Assembly: GCA_937927885.1 (NCBI GenBank)
Contig: CALEZJ010000634.1
Span: 1-5,287 of the forward strand
DNA length: 5,287 nt
Origin: an uncultured Paracoccaceae bacterium
Lineage (GTDB): Bacteria; Pseudomonadota; Alphaproteobacteria; Rhodobacterales; Rhodobacteraceae
Reading direction: 5' to 3'
Shown: piece by piece, positions 1 through 5,287 of the stretch
Layout of the letters: every line of letters begins with the position of its first letter
Numbering within the stretch: position 1 is the first letter of the stretch
The notes under the pieces: generated by a model
What the model was told of the DNA's origin: nothing
Seen by the model: only the letters and a program-made list of their open reading frames with translations
The model's database searches: none
Made by a program: the position numbers and the translations under genes

Positions 1-1043
1 CCTGGGGGGCCTTGAAGAATGAGGTTCTTCTTCAATGCCAGGCGGGCGACAAGGCTGGCAAGGGCATCACGCCCCAGAAAGCCGCCTTCCGTGATGATGT
101 CATCCACAGTGTAAGGCTGCACCTCGGGCAGGGGGGTGCTGTCGTCCTCCACCGCTTTTTCTGCCTCACTGGCGCTCAGCGGGTCCATCTCAGGGGCAAA
201 GCGTTCGGCCCAGTAGGAATGGCCAAGGAAATGGCCGTAATCCTGAGCTTCGCCGCCAAAGGTGAACGCGACCAGCTGACGCGCCATGTCATCCTCTTCC
301 ACACGGGCGCGGACAACCGTTGTGCGGTAGGTGTAGAAATACCAGTCCTTCGGTGGGTCGAGTTCCTGCCAGTCGACCTCGATAGTCAGCCCGTCGCCGC
401 GATTCGCGGTGATGGTGCCGATCGCCTTGATCCGCATTACGCTTGCCGCGCGGCCATGGTTCTCGAAGGGCACGTCGTTCTTGCGGGTGAACGAGGCCTT
501 GATGGCGATCCGGTCGCCGGGTTTCATCTGCCTGACCAGCTTCGAGAATTTGTCCTCGTAACCGTTCTGCCAGATCCCCTCTCGCAGGAACCGATCGGTC
601 TGGTCTCCTTCGGACCACGAGGCACCGACGAACCAGTAATTTACGCCTTCTGGCACGATCTCGTCCTTGGGTGCCTCCTGTTCGTCTTCGTCTCCCGCGA
701 AGTTAACCCTCGCCGTGCGGAAGATTTCGGCGGCCCAGTCTGCAGACAGATCGGCATTCCGTCCCTGATCCGTAAGCTCCCAGACGCCGCGGTTTGGCGA
801 GGTCATGACCCCTGCCTTGAAGAGATAGAAACGGGCGAAGTGGACCTTGTTCTCGAACTTCGAACCGCCGTTCTTGTTGGTCAGCTCGAGGAAGTCCTGT
901 GGGATCTGGTGGCGCTTGATCAGTTCCTCGAAGACCTGACGAGGCCGAACCTGCCCTCCTAAGTCGCGCATGATTTCGATTACGGGGACGAAATAGCTGA
1001 CGAACTGCGGCACACCTTCGATCTTCTGCTCGTGCAGCCCCAT
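1..1043 (-). CDS. McrB-like restriction ATPase, N-terminal part (wHTH + EVE-like + start of AAA+), cut by window edge
   Basis: This is the 5' part of a leftward gene, open through the window edge (347 complete codons). Residues about 10-95 resemble the Mrr_N winged helix, with a characteristic end, ARFYLFKAGVM then GVWELTDQG (about 70-94). Residues about 134-250 look like an EVE/PUA-type modified-base-binding domain, opening NYWFVGASW and containing MKPGDRIAIKA (173-183). An acidic linker follows. Residues 319-348 give EGGFLGRDALASL and then KKNLILQGPPG, the lead-in and first half of a McrB-type AAA+ Walker A; the rest (expected TGKT) is off the edge. McrB-family proteins are NTP-driven motors that recognise modified DNA and recruit the McrC nuclease, so an mcrC-like gene is expected to the left. 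The ATG at 1043 is the only ATG after the in-frame stop at 1080-1082; an AGG lies 9 nt before it. The nucleotide preference and the catalytic residues cannot be seen. Confidence 0.8.
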   Translation of the reverse strand, partial: MGLHEQKIEGVPQFVSYFVPVIEIMRDLGGQVRPRQVFEELIKRHQIPQDFLELTNKNGGSKFENKVHFARFYLFKAGVMTSPNRGVWELTDQGRNADLSADWAAEIFRTARVNFAGDEDEQEAPKDEIVPEGVNYWFVGASWSEGDQTDRFLREGIWQNGYEDKFSKLVRQMKPGDRIAIKASFTRKNDVPFENHGRAASVMRIKAIGTITANRGDGLTIEVDWQELDPPKDWYFYTYRTTVVRARVEEDDMARQLVAFTFGGEAQDYGHFLGHSYWAERFAPEMDPLSASEAEKAVEDDSTPLPEVQPYTVDDIITEGGFLGRDALASLVARLALKKNLILQGPP

Positions 1044-1079
1044 GATCCAACGCCTAACATTAACAACTAGGCGATCATG
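1041..1079 (-). promoter_or_regulatory. Imperfect inverted repeat / possible mRNA hairpin over the McrB-like start codon
   Basis: On the + strand, CATGATC (1041-1047) and GCCTA (1052-1056), separated by CAAC, are together complementary to TAGGCGATCATG (1068-1079), leaving an 11-nt A/T-rich loop (1057-1067). This gives 12 paired bases with one 4-nt bulge. In the leftward transcript, the 3' arm contains the AGG ribosome-binding candidate and the ATG of the McrB-like gene, so a folded RNA could hide the start. Equally, the DNA palindrome could be an operator. The repeat is directly visible; any regulatory role is inference. The 5' end of the transcript is unknown, so it may not include both arms. 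Confidence 0.45.
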
Positions 1080-1138
1080 TCAGGCCTGCCTCGAAACGCC
1101 AAGAGTGCAGAGTCGAACGAAGTGACGCAATCGGCCCG

Positions 1139-1306
1139 TTGCGGCCCTTGGGCACCCTGCTGAACAACGCCGACTATGGCGCCTATGGCCCGCTTAAGGC
1201 CTTTTCGACCGACCGTATCCGCCGCCAGTTCGACACCAACGTGATCGGCCTGCTGGAGGTCACCAAGGCGGTGTTGCCCCACTTGCGGGCGAACCGCGCG
1301 GGTATC
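1139..1306 (+). pseudogene. Remnant of a short-chain dehydrogenase/reductase (SDR) gene
   Basis: The rightward frame reads GTLLNNADYGAYGPL, then FDTNVIGLLEVTKAVLPHLR. This matches the central stretch of classical SDR oxidoreductases: the NNAG motif region, followed by the helix with N and the leader to strand beta-5. About 55 residues are recognisable. The upstream TGxxxGxG cofactor-binding motif and the downstream S-Y-K catalytic residues are absent. Homology stops abruptly after about 1303, where the expected IVNVSS-like strand is replaced by unrelated sequence running toward the integrase 3' end. The conserved Gly of NNAG is Asp here (codon 1172-1174). It cannot make a working enzyme. It is likely debris left by an earlier insertion or rearrangement in the island. 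The orientation is opposite to both neighbours. Confidence 0.6.
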
Positions 1307-1377
1307 CGCGCCCTCTCCGCGTTCGGTTGTTTCTTGAGTCTCGCTGCCGCTGGGATCGCAGCGCCTCTGGCCAGCAA

Positions 1378-2742
1378 TCAGATCGACCCCGCCTCTATCT
1401 TCTCAAGCACTTCGGCGAGTATCGACAGCGCCTCTTCTTGAGGGTCGCGTGTTTTGGTGAGGATCCGCGTAAGTTGCAGATAATGAGACGCCGCGCCGCT
1501 GGCATTTTCCGCCCGGAACGGCTCGGTATGGGCGAGGATCTGCTCGATCGTCGAGACCGCCACATTCAGGTTGAGCATCAGCGTTGCGGCGGTCCGCCTG
1601 AGGTCATGGCGGTGCCATCCTGAAGTCGAACTTGTTTCGTGTAGCGCGGACTGGAACCTGTCCCAGTTGCCCAGCGCCCCCGAACCCGTGCTGTTGGGAA
1701 AAACAAAGGCATCTGGCTGGTTCACATGCCACCCCGGCAAGGACCGGAGGATGGTCCTTGCCGCTTGCGACAAGGGAAGAGATTGGCTGCGCGGAGCGCC
1801 CTTGGTGGTTTTGACCTTCGGCTTGTGCCAGACGTTGTTCCTGCGGTCGATGTCGCGCCACCGCATGCTGCAGACTTCGTCGAGGCGGGCGGCGGTCAAG
1901 AGGATGAAGCGCATCGCGATGGGCCGGAAGTCTCTCGCGGGATCGATCCGGTTCTGGCCGATCTGCGGTGCTGGATAACGCAGGAGGGGCAGGGTCGCCA
2001 CCAGCTCATCCTGCGTCAGGGTCCGGGTGCGTTTGCCGGCAATGGTGGGGTCGTCGATGGAAGGATCATGCGTGTTGATGAGGGACGCCACCGCCAGACG
2101 CGGCGTTCGCGACGCACCGATCTTGCCATAGTTCTTGCGCCCCGCGGCCCAGTCGAGAACCGGGCTCAGGTAAGCTCGGGCTCTGGAGACCTGGCCCGTG
2201 GCCTTGGGGCTGCCCGCTGATTTGGAAACGCGCCGGTAGGTGACGATGGACCCCGCGAAATCCTCTTCTGTCAGGGTCGTCACATCGCGGTGCAGCAGAG
2301 CGAAGAACACGCGCTCGATCACGCGACCGGCTTGAGTTCGGGTGGTTCTGGGGCCGGCTGGCGCCCAGACCTTCTTGGTGGCGCCGAACGCTTGCTCGAA
2401 CTCGCGAAGGAGTTCCTGCATGGTTGGCGCAGATGCCGCTGAAGCTGCTGCCTTTCTCTTCGCCCGCTTTTCCGCGGTCGGATCACCGCCTGCCCTGAGC
2501 TCCAACCTCCGCCTGGTGGCCAACTCGCGCGCCTCTCGAAGCGAAAGCGCGGGGTAATGACCCAAGGTCACGGTCCGTGGCTTGCCGTCGGCACCACCCC
2601 GCGCCTTGGTCAGGAACGAAATGCTGCCGGTGGGCGACACTCTGACCCTAAGACCTGTCGTGGATGCGTCGGTGAACTCAAGCCGCTCACCTGTCGGCTT
2701 GAATTTCCGAAGGAAGGCATCGGTGATGGCGATCTTGCTCAT
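1378..2742 (-). CDS. int: P4-type tyrosine recombinase / site-specific integrase
   Basis: This 454-residue protein, of normal length for the family, catalyses integration and excision of the element at an attachment site. Residues about 3-95 form the N-terminal arm-DNA-binding domain (DUF4102 type), opening ITDAFLRKFKPTGERLEF and including VTLGHYPALSLREARE. Residues about 105-215 are the helical core-binding region. The catalytic domain follows, with Arg286 (TAARLDEV), a likely hairpin Lys at 311 or 314, His379-x-x-Arg382 (HDLRRTAAT), His405 (ILAHTEP) and the nucleophile Tyr421 (SHYLQLTR). The full active-site set is therefore intact. The ATG at 2742 gives the standard family N-terminus, with a weak GGA about 6 nt upstream. 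The gene lies 171 bp from the tRNA-Met fragment and is transcribed away from it into the presumed island. Tandem repeats just before the start could let the protein bind and regulate its own gene. The target site is inferred from position, not from the protein. Confidence 0.95.
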   Translation of the reverse strand: MSKIAITDAFLRKFKPTGERLEFTDASTTGLRVRVSPTGSISFLTKARGGADGKPRTVTLGHYPALSLREARELATRRRLELRAGGDPTAEKRAKRKAAASAASAPTMQELLREFEQAFGATKKVWAPAGPRTTRTQAGRVIERVFFALLHRDVTTLTEEDFAGSIVTYRRVSKSAGSPKATGQVSRARAYLSPVLDWAAGRKNYGKIGASRTPRLAVASLINTHDPSIDDPTIAGKRTRTLTQDELVATLPLLRYPAPQIGQNRIDPARDFRPIAMRFILLTAARLDEVCSMRWRDIDRRNNVWHKPKVKTTKGAPRSQSLPLSQAARTILRSLPGWHVNQPDAFVFPNSTGSGALGNWDRFQSALHETSSTSGWHRHDLRRTAATLMLNLNVAVSTIEQILAHTEPFRAENASGAASHYLQLTRILTKTRDPQEEALSILAEVLEKIEAGSI

Positions 2743-2751
2743 GGTGTTTCC

Positions 2752-2773
2752 GGGGCTACACTGGGGCTACAAA
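2752..2773 (-). repeat. Two tandem 11-nt repeats in front of the integrase start (possible arm-type sites)
   Basis: GGGGCTACA occurs at 2752-2760 and again at 2763-2771 on the + strand, in the same orientation with an 11-nt period (TGTAGCCCC twice on the integrase coding strand). The nearer copy ends 9 nt before the integrase ATG. Short direct repeats beside the integrase gene are common as binding sites for the arm-binding domain of P4/lambda-type integrases. The spacing of about one helical turn suits two protein subunits on one DNA face. The repeat is seen; the binding role is inferred. Confidence 0.5.
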
Positions 2774-2871
2774 AAGGGTACGATGGGATGCGAAATCGTG
2801 CTACGCCAATCGACGTGATACAACAAGAAGGCCAAGAGAATAACACATGAAAAACAATCTATTGAATGACC

Positions 2872-2900
2872 ATACTACCGGAAACTCCGCCCCAATGCAA
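2872..2900 (-). promoter_or_regulatory. Candidate sigma-70-like promoter for the integrase (weak)
   Basis: On the minus strand, a TTGCAT hexamer (2895-2900) is followed after exactly 17 nt by TAGTAT (2872-2877), pointing toward the integrase and about 130 nt upstream of its start. The matches to consensus are only 3/6 and 4/6, so this is a guess supported mainly by the spacing and by its place in a stretch richer in A+T than its surroundings. Confidence 0.22.
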
Positions 2901-2913
2901 ACTATAGACACAA

Positions 2914-2961
2914 GGAATCATAATCCGCGTGTCGGGGGTTCAAATCCCTCCTCCGCTACCA
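2914..2961 (+). other. 3' half of a tRNA-Met(CAT) gene: putative att junction
   Basis: The stretch contains a CAT anticodon in a seven-base loop (2917-2923), the 3' anticodon strand TCCGC (2924-2928) and a variable loop. A T arm follows, with GGGGG (2934-2938), loop TTCAAAT and CCCTC (2946-2950). The acceptor strand CTCCGCT (2951-2957), discriminator A and encoded CCA (2959-2961) complete it. The 5' half is absent: only GGA of the 5' anticodon strand is kept, so two of five anticodon-stem pairs fail, and no D arm or AGCGGAG-like 5' acceptor strand lies upstream. A functional tRNA is therefore not encoded here. Integrase target sites are often tRNA 3' halves, and an integrase gene lies beside this one, so I read it as the element-chromosome junction. 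Lysidine-type tRNA-Ile also has CAT, but the arm sequences look like elongator Met. Confidence 0.8.
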
Positions 2962-3331
2962 CAAAAATCCCCTTGCTTTGCTTGAAACTCCACGCTCGCC
3001 GCGGTGTCGCGTCGGCTTGGCCCTGCGCCGGTGCTACAAAAGCCCGCTGGCACGTCCGACGCATCGCTTCGCAGGCAGGTATCGTTCGACAGCAGTCGTC
3101 CCGGAACGTCGAACTGCCAACAGCATGGCTTGAAACCCGGGCCTGTCGGGCAGATGCGCCTCGCCGACAGTCTGCGCGACAAGGCCAGGGGCCCCGACCG
3201 GCCTGACGCTGCCCGCGCGGCGCCAGCCGGCACGGCAGCATCGACTGTTCCACCAGACGGGCGTTTCCCGAACCGTTTCGGATGTCGCACACCACTTGAA
3301 GACCCGGCTGTTGCTGCCGAGGCAGCCGCCG
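2962..3331. other. Non-coding GC-rich interval between the tRNA fragment and the histidine kinase gene
   Basis: No convincing gene is seen here. The open frames on both strands give Arg/Pro/Ala-rich translations with no family resemblance, and some start inside the tRNA fragment. A 7-bp inverted repeat (CTGTCGG at 3143-3149 with CCGACAG at 3164-3170) and a 6-bp one (GCTGCC at 3313-3318 with GGCAGC at 3321-3326) are present, neither with a T-tract. It is probably chromosomal spacer downstream of the original tRNA-Met gene and of the converging histidine kinase gene. Confidence 0.5.
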
Positions 3332-5281
3332 TCATGAACCCAGCACCTGCCGGATTTTCGCGACGAGCTCTGCCCGACGGTAGGGTTTGCCGAGGAGGTT
3401 CACGCCGGGATCGAGCCGACCCTGATGCACGATCGCGTCCTCGGTGTAGCCGGAGGTGAAGAGCACCTTGAGGTCAGGCCGACGGAGCAAGGCTGCATCG
3501 GCAAGCTGCTTGCCATTCATCGCACCCGGCATCACCACATCGGTGAACAGCAGGTCGATGCTGTCGTCCTCGTTCAAGACCTCGAGCGCGTCCGCCGCGG
3601 ACGCGGCTTGCCTGACCCTGTAGCCAAGGCTGCCGAGTTGCATCACGACATGGTCTCGGACCAGATCGTCGTCCTCGACCACGAGGATGCTCTCTGTCCC
3701 GCCCATCAACGCGGCGGATTTCTTCTGCGCAGCCCCCTGTGCTTCCATCCTGGAGACGGCCGGAAAGTAGAGCCTGACCGTCGTGCCCTTGCCGGGTTCC
3801 GAATGGATCTGGGCGTGGCCGTTCGACTGGCGGACGAACCCCCAGACCATCGACAGGCCAAGCCCGGACCCCTTTCCGACCTCCTTTGTCGTGAAAAAGG
3901 GTTCAAACACCCGTTCCGCGATCTCTCGCGGCATCCCGCAACCGGTGTCGGACACGGCGATCATCACATGCTGGCCCGAGGTCATTCCCTCGTAGTCGAG
4001 CAGGTCAGCCGGCGCGAGCGTCACGTTCGACGCCTCGACGACCAGACGCCCGCCATCGGGCATGGCGTCGCGGGCGTTGATCACGAGGTTCAGGATCGCG
4101 TTCTCCAGCTGGCCCGGGTCCGCCTCGATCGGCAGGACATCGGCCGATGCACGGATCGCGATCTCGATATCCTCGTCGATGGTGCGGCGGATCAACCCTT
4201 CGAGTCCGCTCAGCAACTGCCCCGGGTCGATCTGCTGCGGCGCAAGGGCCTGAAGCCGCGCGAAGGAGAGCAGCCGATTGGTCAGGTTCGCCCCGCGCTC
4301 TGCCGCCTGCAACGTGGTTTCGGCCAGTTCGCGGGCCCTGGGGTCGTTGGCGTGAACCTCTGTCAGGGCCTCGGCGCTGCCGACAATAATCGTCAGGAGG
4401 TTGTTGAAATCGTGCGCGATCCCGCCTGTCAACTGACCCACGGCCTCCAGCTTCTGCGATTGCCGCAGCTTCTTTTCCAGGCCCCGCAGTTCCGTGACAT
4501 TGGTCGTGCTGCCGATCACCCGGACCGGCGTGCCCGCCTCGTCGCGCAGGACAAGGCCACGGGCGACAACGTCCAACGCGCGGCCGTCCGCGCAGACGAA
4601 CCGGTATTCGCTGGTCCAGTTGCCCTCTCCGCTCCGGATCACGGAATCGAGGCTTGCAGTAACCCGGGCCCGGTCTTCGGGATGAATCCAGGCTTCCCAG
4701 GCCGTCAGGTCGTTGTGCAGTCCCTGCGGATCATAGCCGTAGGTGTCCAGCAGCGATTGGCTCCACCAGATCTGCCCGGATTTCAGATCGGCATCCCAGA
4801 CCAGATCGTTGGTCGCAAGTCCCAGCAGCCTGAAACGCTCTTCACTGACGCGCAGCACCGCGGCGGTCCGGTTCGCTTCCTCGGCCCTTGCGGTGCTCAG
4901 AATCTCCTCGTCTCGGTTTCGCGTGAACACGCCGACATAGATCACAAAGGCGAAGTAGCTGCCCAGGAATGTCACAATCGCATCCAGAGCACCGCTTATG
5001 GCAGGGTCCGTCAGATGACCAAGCACATATGCCGAGAAGGGGATCGGGCTGACACCGACCAGAAGGCTGATCGCTCGCTTGTAAAAGTCGAAGTTCGTCA
5101 ACTGGTGAAACACCACCAGCGGGAAAAGCCAGACGACATAGGGAATGACCCGAACGATATCCCCTGATGCCCGGAAGGCGATGATCGAACCGGCATTGAT
5201 GTGAAAGACGAAATAGACGGTCAGGACGCCGGTGATCACGCTCGTCGCCATCCACGGCTTGAAATGGACGAGAATGATCAT
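3332..5281 (-). CDS. Membrane PAS hybrid sensor histidine kinase with C-terminal receiver domain
   Basis: This is an inner-membrane sensor that autophosphorylates on His and passes the phosphate to its own receiver. About four membrane segments are visible (roughly 12-30, 44-59, 70-88, 98-119), followed by a short charged linker. A PAS_3-type domain follows (about 147-262), with WIHPEDRARV and a C-terminal PAC strand. The dimerisation helix has the phosphorylated His290 in GGIAHDFNNLL. The ATPase domain shows the N box (Asn398, Asn402), DTGCGM (445-450), FEPFFTTKE (459-467) and GSGLGL (471-476). The receiver (about 531-645) has the acidic cluster 536-539, phospho-acceptor Asp581 in FTDVVMPG, Thr609 and Lys632. 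All the key residues are present. The signal and target are unknown; a LOV flavin motif is absent from the PAS domain. The ATG at 5281 is only six bases from the window edge with the frame still open, so the true start may be further right. There is no DNA-binding output domain, so a phosphotransfer partner or separate regulator is likely. Confidence 0.93.
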   Translation of the reverse strand: MIILVHFKPWMATSVITGVLTVYFVFHINAGSIIAFRASGDIVRVIPYVVWLFPLVVFHQLTNFDFYKRAISLLVGVSPIPFSAYVLGHLTDPAISGALDAIVTFLGSYFAFVIYVGVFTRNRDEEILSTARAEEANRTAAVLRVSEERFRLLGLATNDLVWDADLKSGQIWWSQSLLDTYGYDPQGLHNDLTAWEAWIHPEDRARVTASLDSVIRSGEGNWTSEYRFVCADGRALDVVARGLVLRDEAGTPVRVIGSTTNVTELRGLEKKLRQSQKLEAVGQLTGGIAHDFNNLLTIIVGSAEALTEVHANDPRARELAETTLQAAERGANLTNRLLSFARLQALAPQQIDPGQLLSGLEGLIRRTIDEDIEIAIRASADVLPIEADPGQLENAILNLVINARDAMPDGGRLVVEASNVTLAPADLLDYEGMTSGQHVMIAVSDTGCGMPREIAERVFEPFFTTKEVGKGSGLGLSMVWGFVRQSNGHAQIHSEPGKGTTVRLYFPAVSRMEAQGAAQKKSAALMGGTESILVVEDDDLVRDHVVMQLGSLGYRVRQAASAADALEVLNEDDSIDLLFTDVVMPGAMNGKQLADAALLRRPDLKVLFTSGYTEDAIVHQGRLDPGVNLLGKPYRRAELVAKIRQVLGS

Positions 5282-5287
5282 GCTGCT

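Larger units (their letters stand above)
1..2961. mobile_element. Right end of a putative tRNA-Met-integrated genomic island (left end outside window)
   Basis: Three things seen together support an integrated element. There is a complete P4-type tyrosine integrase gene. A 48-nt tRNA-Met 3' half without its 5' half begins 171 bp upstream of that gene. Between the edge and the integrase lie restriction-type cargo (McrB-like) and a gene remnant. In known tRNA-targeting islands, integration rebuilds an intact tRNA at one end and leaves a 3' fragment at the other. The fragment here reads rightward and its missing half would lie to the left, so the element should extend left from it, and the integrase points inward. 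That placement is inference: the other boundary is not visible, and a deletion through a tRNA gene could mimic the pattern. Confidence 0.6.

Noticed and set aside
12..962. Long rightward open frame (316 codons)
   Set aside because: It is antisense to the McrB-like gene, whose minus-strand translation shows recognisable wHTH, EVE-like and Walker A features. The rightward translation resembles nothing and is a product of GC-rich codon bias.
1348..1363. CGCTG/CAGCG hairpin downstream of the integrase stop
   Set aside because: It is only a five-base-pair stem with no T-run in either direction, which is expected by chance in GC-rich DNA.
2838..2961. Possible intact tRNA gene ending in CCA at 2961
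   Set aside because: There is no D arm and no 5' acceptor strand complementary to CTCCGCT, and two of the anticodon-stem pairs are broken, so only the 3' half is present.
2847..3206. Rightward frame containing RVGGSNPSSAT
   Set aside because: This is the equivalent artefact from the sense strand of the tRNA T arm and acceptor end. There is no other sign of a real protein.
2918..3295. Leftward frame ending in GFEPPTRGL
   Set aside because: This ending is the well-known spurious translation of the antisense strand of tRNA 3' ends. It comes from the tRNA-Met fragment, and the rest is Arg/Ala-rich noise.
3313..3326. Hairpin just downstream of the histidine kinase stop
   Set aside because: There are six complementary bases on each side (GCTGCC/GGCAGC) but only a two-base gap and no T-tract on the minus strand. 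This is too weak to call a terminator.
3425..5167. Very long rightward open frame (580 codons)
   Set aside because: It is antisense to the histidine kinase, which has every expected motif. The shadow frame lacks any family features.
1..5287. CRISPR array or insertion-sequence transposase
   Set aside because: I saw no regularly spaced repeats, no transposase frame and no paired terminal inverted repeats with target duplications.

Overview
The base composition (GC-rich), the codon use and the elongator tRNA-Met-like 3' end suggest an alphaproteobacterium, most plausibly of the Rhodobacterales/Paracoccaceae type. This assignment is inferred from style; no species-level marker is present.

The window reads best as the right-hand end of an integrated genomic island joined to chromosomal sequence. 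From left to right it holds: (1) the 5' part of a leftward gene for a McrB-like modification-dependent restriction ATPase, cut by the window edge just as its Walker A motif begins; (2) a 334-bp gap with an imperfect inverted repeat overlapping the McrB-like start codon, followed by a short rightward remnant of a short-chain dehydrogenase/reductase (SDR) gene; (3) a full-length leftward P4-type tyrosine integrase; (4) a 171-bp spacer, richer in A+T than the genes around it, with a tandem repeat directly in front of the integrase start; (5) the 3' half of a tRNA-Met(CAT) gene, read rightward, with no 5' half beside it, which is the signature of an attachment-site junction; (6) about 370 bp of apparently non-coding GC-rich sequence; (7) a leftward membrane-bound PAS hybrid histidine kinase with a C-terminal receiver domain, cut or nearly cut at its N-terminus by the right window edge.

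The parts fit a simple model. The integrase recombines at the 3' half of tRNA-Met. The element lies to the left of the tRNA fragment and carries the McrB-like restriction gene as defence cargo, with an McrC-like nuclease expected further left. The DNA right of position 2961, including the histidine kinase, is the resident chromosome. The reconstituted intact tRNA-Met gene would lie at the other, unseen end of the island. I found no clearly unprecedented system. The points most worth following are the wHTH + EVE-like + AAA+ architecture of the restriction ATPase, the hairpin over its start codon, and the tRNA-Met junction.
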